Of a DNA stretch of 64,000 nt, positions 58,953 to 64,000 are shown piece after piece (the stretch's first letter is position 1; every line of letters starts with the position of its first letter). The notes beneath the pieces were generated by a model. That model was not told the origin of the DNA. It searched no databases and saw only the letters and a list, made by a program, of their open reading frames with translations. The DNA lies in assembly GCF_963082655.1 (NCBI RefSeq), contig NC_081552.1:124777494-124841493 (forward strand). The letters run 5' to 3'. This stretch comes from Stomoxys calcitrans (lineage: Eukaryota; Arthropoda; Insecta; Diptera; Muscidae). Position numbers and translations under genes: made by a program.

Positions 58953-58966
58953 GGTTATGGGCCCAG
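58953..58966 (+). promoter_or_regulatory. Primer-binding site for initiator tRNA-Met fragment
   Basis: GGTTATGGGCCCAG is exactly complementary to the anticodon stem-loop region of fly initiator tRNA-Met (CTGGGCCCATAACC). Copia-type elements prime with an internal fragment of this tRNA, not its 3' end. Confidence 0.8.
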
Positions 58967-59025
58967 AGCAAATCTGTTAATTGAATATTGTTTTTTCTCG
59001 TTGAATTTGTCCTGAAATTTGTGCA

Positions 59026-59800
59026 ATGAATTCGATTGAAACAATACAACAGATGGAAAAGCTTGTTGGCTCCGAAAATTGGTCAACATGGAGCTTTGTC
59101 ATGAAAACGCAATTGGATTTAGAAGACTATTGGAATTGTATTGAACCTTCAGGAGACAATTCCGTTTTGGATGCTGAGAAGGATAAAAAGGCAAGATGCA
59201 AGATAATCCTAGCTATCGACAAAAGCTTATATGTGCATGTGCGAGATTGCAACACATCAGCGGAAGTCTCTCAAAAGTCTTTTTCAAGATAGCGGATTGG
59301 AAAGACGAATTGGCCTGTTACAAAAATTGTGCTCCATTCAATTGGTGGAATGTTCATCGGTGGAAGATTACGTCAATCAAGTAATTTCAACATCCCAGAA
59401 ATTAAATGATATAGGATTCAGTGTGAACGATGAATGGATTGAAAGCTTACTTCTAAGAGGATTGCCAAGTGAGTTTCAGCCCATGATAATGACAATTGGA
59501 AGTACCGGGAAGCTGTTGACTGCCGATGGGGTCAAAATGAAACTTCTGCAAGATGTCAAATTTGAGCTATCAACTTCTAATAGTGCTTTGTTCTCCAAGA
59601 AAACCAGAAACATCGATGGAAAGAACGCAAAATGTCAGAAAAAGTTCTACAAGCAAGAAAAGAAGGGTAAGTCGCGATGTTTTAATTGTGATGGTATAGG
59701 CCATTACGCATCAGAATGCCCATCAAAAGCCAAAGATAAAACTCCCAACAAAGGCGGTTCTATGCTCGCTGCGTTAGGCACAAAGTCCTCAGACAACTAG
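59026..59800 (+). pseudogene. Copia-like gag
   Basis: It starts at ATG 59026 (MNSIETIQQMEKLVGSENW), a copia gag N-terminus with the WSTWSFVMKTQLDLEDYW motif. A frameshift near 59260-59290 moves it to the frame ending at 59800. The CCHC zinc knuckle CFNCDGIGHYASEC is at 59678-59719. A TAG at 59798-59800 separates gag from the protease. Copia normally has one gag-pol frame, so frameshift and stop are lesions. Confidence 0.85.
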
Positions 59801-61918
59801 TGGTACATAGATAGCGGTGCTACAAACCACATGACTTCACGTCGGGACGATTGGTGATTTCTCCGGAGAAATAAAAACTGCAAATAATGCAACCATGAAC
59901 GCTGTTGGAAAGGGTAATATATCCATGACTGTTTCGACTCCAAGTGGTAATGAAATTGTTACCGTGCACGAAGTTCTTCATGTTCCATCGTTGGAGATGA
60001 ATTTATTGTCAATAAACAACAGCGTAATTTTCGATAAAAAGGGTTGTCGTATTTTGAATTAGTCGAAGGAAATCATTGCAACTGCAAGTCAAACAAATGG
60101 TTAGTATAAACTCGATACACCTTCCAAGAATGCTGTCTTCATTACAAGAGAAGATTCCTATTATCTATGGTATCGTCGGTATGCTCATCTGGGATCTGAT
60201 AATTTGAAACTGCTTTCAAAAGGCTTGGTAAAAGGTGTTCAGCTTCCGGAAAGTTCTTTGGCGTCATATACGTCGTGTGCAGAAGGAAAACAGCATCGCA
60301 GCAGTTTTCCGACAGAAGGGTCAAGTGCATCTAAAGTTTGAGAAGCCATACACTCAGATGTTTGTGGACCAATGGAAGTCAAATCCATCAGAGGCAGTCT
60401 TTACTTCGTGACGTTCATTGATAACTTCACACGCAGAGTAAAGGTCTATTTTATCAAAAGTAAAAATTAAGTCATAAACTGTTTCCGTGAGTTTAAAGCT
60501 GAGGTTGAAAACCAGATGGAAGCTATCATTAAAATAATACGTACAGGCAGTGGAATGGAGTACATCAATGAAGAAATGGCCGTCGAGTTGAAGAAATGTG
60601 GTATAATACATCAAACTACAGTTCCATATACTCCGGAGCAAAATGAACTCGCGGAGAGAATGAATCGCAACTTGATAGCTAAAGCACGGGCAATGATGTG
60701 TGATGCTAATATGCCGAAGTTTTTTGGACCGAAGCTGTTAATTGTGCAAGCTACATAATAAATAGATCACCTCAAAAAAAAACCTGCCAAAAACTCCAGA
60801 AGAAATGTGGACCGGCCGTACCCCAAATGTAAGTTATTTAAAAACTTTTGGTTACATAGCTATGGCACATATCCCAAAGCAAAAACGTAAATAGATGGAT
60901 GCCAAGTCCGAAAAGTGCCTTTTTGTGGGATACAGTACAACTTCGAAAGGATATCGAGCTTATAACCCAAAGCGGAGAGAAGTATTTGTATGTCGAGATG
61001 TAATTTTCCATGAAAGCTCTTTTTATTATTCTGGTACAATTGGCGAAGACAAGAAAGATGTTCCTGTGTATGCGGTTGAAGTGGGGGCAAATGATATAGA
61101 AACTCCTGACTACCAGACCGATTTTGAATCATGTTCCGATTTGGAGAAGAAGAGAATAAAGTTGTAGTGATTCTAGGTGATAGTTTCAATACTCAAGGTT
61201 ATAATGTTGATATTCCTCGTAGAAGCAAACGTCTAGCTGGAAAAAAAGAAAACATTGGCAAAAAGAAATTTTGATAGCACAGAAGAACCCGTAAGTTTTG
61301 CTGAGGCTACCCAAGGCAGTGAAAAAGAAAGGTGGATTGAGGCGATTGAGAGTGAGCTAGGGTCACTTAGAGAGAATAACATCTGGACATGTGTAGAAAA
61401 AACAATCTGGAGTAAATGTTGTTAAAACAAAATGTCGTTAAAATATTTAAGAAGAGACGGGAACCTGATACCAATATCAAGTACAAAGCAAGATTGGTGG
61501 CCAAGGGATTCACCCAAGTACAAGGGATCGACTACGAAGAATCGTATTCCCCGCTGGTTCGATATATTTTATATAATACAACGATATATAATACATCAGT
61601 TCGATTTTTAATAGCCATGGCAGTGAAATATGGTCTGGAAATTTATCAGATGGACGCAATAATAGCATTCTTGCAAGGTGAGTTAAAAGAAGATATATAT
61701 ATATGTATATCGAAAAGCCAGATGGAGTTTCTATTGGGGAACAGGGACAGTATTTGAAGCTCAACAAAGCTATATACGGACTAAAACAATCATGTTTGGT
61801 TTGGAATAACAAACTGGTTGAAGCTTTAAAGAAATCGGGACTTATACGCTCAAAAGTGGATCCGTGTATTTATATATGTACATAGAAATGGAAAATCTAT
61901 GATGTTTTTGGCTATATA
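59801..61918 (+). pseudogene. Copia-like pol: protease, integrase, truncated RT
   Basis: The protease motif DSGA is at 59810-59821 (WYIDSGATNHMT). The GAG-pre-integrase region (YLWYRRYAHLGSDNL) is near 60160-60205. Integrase: HSDVCGPM near 60355, then RTGSG at 60540-60554 where the family has RTDNG, so the second catalytic aspartate is lost, and ELAERMNR near 60645. RT: ARLVAKGFTQVQGIDYEESYSPLVRY (61485-61565), an extra segment of about 33 bp, then YQMDAIIAFLQGELKEDIYI and LNKAIYGLKQS. The coding sequence stops at LAIY, the residue before VDD of the active site, where a Tc1-like element begins. Several other stops exist. Confidence 0.87.
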
Positions 61919-62526
61919 CACATAGTCCATAAAGTCTGCGTTCATGTGACAATTTCTTTTTTAATGATTAAAAAACAACATAAAAAATAAATAAAGTTAA
62001 GTTTTGTTGTGTATATTGTTTCTTTATGCTTCTTAAATTAGAAAACAAAAATACTAGTTTGCTTTTGTTTTAACAGTTCTTTTGTCTCATAAGACGAATT
62101 TATGACAACCAAAAAGTCTGCGTTCACTTTGTTTACTTCGAAAGTACCGTTACTTTTTATGATGCTTGTTCTTATTTTTGATCAGTTTCAGTTCATTATC
62201 ATAACAAGTGATGGTTATACGTGTTTTTTTTAAAAATTAATAAATTTGGAAACATGGAAATATGCATATCTGAAAGAAAAATAATTATGAAATTGTGGAA
62301 AGAAGGACAAAGCTTTAGAAATATTGGTGGAACAGTTGGAAGAACGTATTCTTCTGTCCAGCGCGTAATTAATAATTACAAAGAAACCGGCATTATAACT
62401 TCAAAGTCTCGGCCTGGGCGTCCAACAAAATTATCCGTTAGAGAAGAGCGCAAAGTGATTAATATGGCAAACAACAACCATCGTGTAACATCAACCAAAA
62501 TTGTTGAAAATATTAAAACAATGTTT
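61919..62526 (+). mobile_element. Tc1-like element, 5' end and transposase N-terminus
   Basis: It begins after a TA within the copia RT. The motif aaagtctgcgttca occurs at 61933-61946 and 62113-62126, 180 bp apart, like the paired binding repeats in long terminal repeats of Bari/S-type Tc1 elements. The transposase starts at ATG 62254 (MEICISERKIIMKLWKEG) with a first helix-turn-helix (GRTYSSVQRVINNYKETG), the GRPTK hook and a second helix-turn-helix region. It is interrupted at 62527 by a HINE-A and resumes at 63812. Confidence 0.85.
62254..62526 (+). pseudogene. Tc1-like transposase, DNA-binding half
   Basis: About 90 codons in one frame hold the paired-like DNA-binding domain that contacts the terminal repeats. 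There are no stops before the HINE-A insertion, so the gene seems to have been broken by that insertion. Confidence 0.85.
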
Positions 62527-63811
62527 AACAAGTAAAAACGTGCTAAGTTCGGCCGGGCCGAATCTTATATACCCTCCACCATGGATCGCATTTGTCGAGT
62601 TCTTTTCCCGGCATCTCTTCTTAGGCAAAAAAAGGATATAAGAAAAAATTTGCTCTGCGATTACAGCGATATTAAGATATTGTCCGGTTTGGACCACAAT
62701 TAAATTATATTTATGTTGGAGACCTGTGTAAAATGTCAGCCAATTCAAATAAGAATTGCGCTCTTTGTGGGCTCAAGAAGTAAAATAGAGAGATCGATCG
62801 AGATGGTCATGAGAGAATCCGTCGTACAAAATTTCAGGCAAATCGGTTAATAATTGCGACCTCTGGAGGCTCAAGAAGTCAAGATCCAAGATCGATTTAT
62901 ATGGCAGGTATATCAGGTTATGGACCGATTTGAACCATACATGGCACAGTTGTTGGATATAATAACGAAACACGTCGTGCAAAATTTCATTCCAATCGGA
63001 TAAGAATTGCACACTCTAGAGGCTCAAGAAGTCAAGACCCAAGATCGGTTTATATGACAGCTATATCAGGTTATGAACCGATTTGAACCATATTTGGCAC
63101 AGTTGTTGGATATCATAACAAAATACTACGTGCCAAAATTCATTAAAATTGGATAAGAATTGCGCCCTCTAGAGGCTCAAGAAGTCAAGACCCAAGATCG
63201 GTTTATATGGCAGCTATATCAGGTGATGGACCGATTTGAACCATACTAGGCACAGTTGTTGAATATCATAACAAAACACGTCGTGCAAAATTTCATTCCA
63301 ATCGGATAAGAATTGCGCACGCTAGAGGCTCAAGAAGTCAAGACCCAAGATCGGTTTATATGGCAGCTATGTCAGGTTATGGACTGATTTGAACCATACT
63401 TGGCACAGTTGTTGGATATCATAACAAAACACGTCGTGCAAAATTTCATTCCAATCGGATAAGAATTGCGCACTCTAGAGGCTCAAGAAGTCAAGACCCA
63501 AGATCGGTTTATATGGCAGCTATATCAAAACATGGACCGATATGGCCCATTTACAATACCAACCGACCTACACTAATAAGAAGTATTTGTGCAAAATTTC
63601 AAGCGGCTAGCTTTACTCCTTCGGAAGTTAGCGTGCTTTCGACAGACAGACGGACGGACGGACGGACGGACGGACATGGCTAGATCGACATAAAATGTCA
63701 CGACGATCAAGAATATATATACTTTATGGGGTCTCACACGAATATTTCGAGTAGTTACAAACAGAATGACGAAATTAGTATACCCCCCATCTTATGGTGG
63801 AGGGTATAAAA
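62527..63811 (-). mobile_element. HINE-A (inverted) inserted in the Tc1-like transposase
   Basis: Inverted terminus aacaagtaaaaacg, TTCGGCCGGGCCGAA, several monomers, GGAC/GACG tract at about 63648-63676, TA core and ATGGTGGAGGGTATA. Nearly identical to the copy at 52591-53611. Confidence 0.92.
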
Positions 63812-64000
63812 AAAGCATCGAAACTGCCAGAAAAATATTAAATAGAGCTGGATTTCATGGAAGAGTTGCTCGAAGAAAGCCGTATATATCAGTCATAAAC
63901 AGACAAAAGCGGATTGCATTCGCTAATACTTTCATCAGTAAGCCTCCTGAATTCTGGAAACAAATTATTTTCTTCGACGAGAGCAAATTCTGTATTTTTG
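63812..64000 (+). pseudogene. Tc1-like transposase, start of the catalytic domain
   Basis: It reads SIETARKILNRAGFHGRVAR, ANTFISKPPEFWKQ and FFDESKF. The D of FFDESKF is the second conserved catalytic aspartate region of Tc1 DDE transposases (the first lies upstream in some alignments). The frame is open to the window edge. Joined with 62254-62526 it is one gene split by HINE-A. Confidence 0.85.

Noticed and set aside
1..64000. An autonomous Helentron (Rep/helicase) driving the HINE elements
   Set aside because: No Rep two-histidine motif or helicase motif was found in any frame; the driver must lie elsewhere.

Overview
The window looks like transposon-dense, probably heterochromatic or intergenic DNA from a higher fly (Brachycera). 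A calyptrate or muscid-type fly is the most likely source, because the dominant repeats have the architecture of the dipteran mini-me / DINE-1 (Helentron-like) elements: a conserved core between a TA-rich tract and a (GTCY)n tract, subterminal inverted repeats and a 3' hairpin. The species cannot be fixed from sequence alone. I see no intact host protein-coding gene, no rRNA and no functional tRNA gene. Almost every open frame is a transposon remnant or a chance reading of a tandem repeat.

Four non-coding families dominate, and I give them local names. HINE-A has ends TATACCCTCCACCAT / ATGGTGGAGGGTATA and a 3' TTCGGCCCGGCCGAA hairpin. HINE-B has ends TATACCCACCACC / GGTGGTGGGTAT and the same hairpin. 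HINE-D has a different hairpin, AAGTCGG...CCGACTT. Family M is built of units of about 131 bp. A and B both carry internal tandem monomers with a 153-bp period, and copies differ in monomer number.

Layout. 1-2.2 kb: RTE-like LINE remnant (-). 2.8-3.6 kb: two HINE-A copies in tandem. 3.7-10.7 kb: one jockey-like LINE (-) split by three HINE insertions. 10.7-11.7 kb: flank with a perfect hairpin, then decayed HINE-D-like sequence. 11.7-14.3 kb: family M with a recent 467-bp duplication. 14.3-25.2 kb: a Penelope-like element (-) split by a HINE-A and by a 7.9-kb block that holds a LOA-like LINE (+) and a PHD/endonuclease/RT LINE (-) with a 2A-like motif. 25.9-29.3 kb: HINE-A copies, one split by a Penelope fragment. 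29.3-34.8 kb: family M, HINE-B and an inverted pair of tRNA-derived SINEs. 34.8-48.1 kb: nested HINE-A/B/D plus a LOA 3' fragment. 48.1-49.3 kb: a mostly non-repetitive island. 49.3-57.1 kb: family M, a LINE 3' end with poly(A) and target duplication, a 200-N gap and HINE-A. 57.1-64 kb: an intact-looking SINE, then a copia element whose LTR is split by a HINE-A and whose reverse transcriptase is cut by a Tc1-like element, itself split by another HINE-A. The window ends inside that Tc1 transposase.

The genes do not form a pathway. What the sequence records is an order of insertions. Jockey, Penelope, copia and Tc1 are hosts, and HINE-A copies are usually the youngest layer, so HINE-A is the family most likely to have been active recently.
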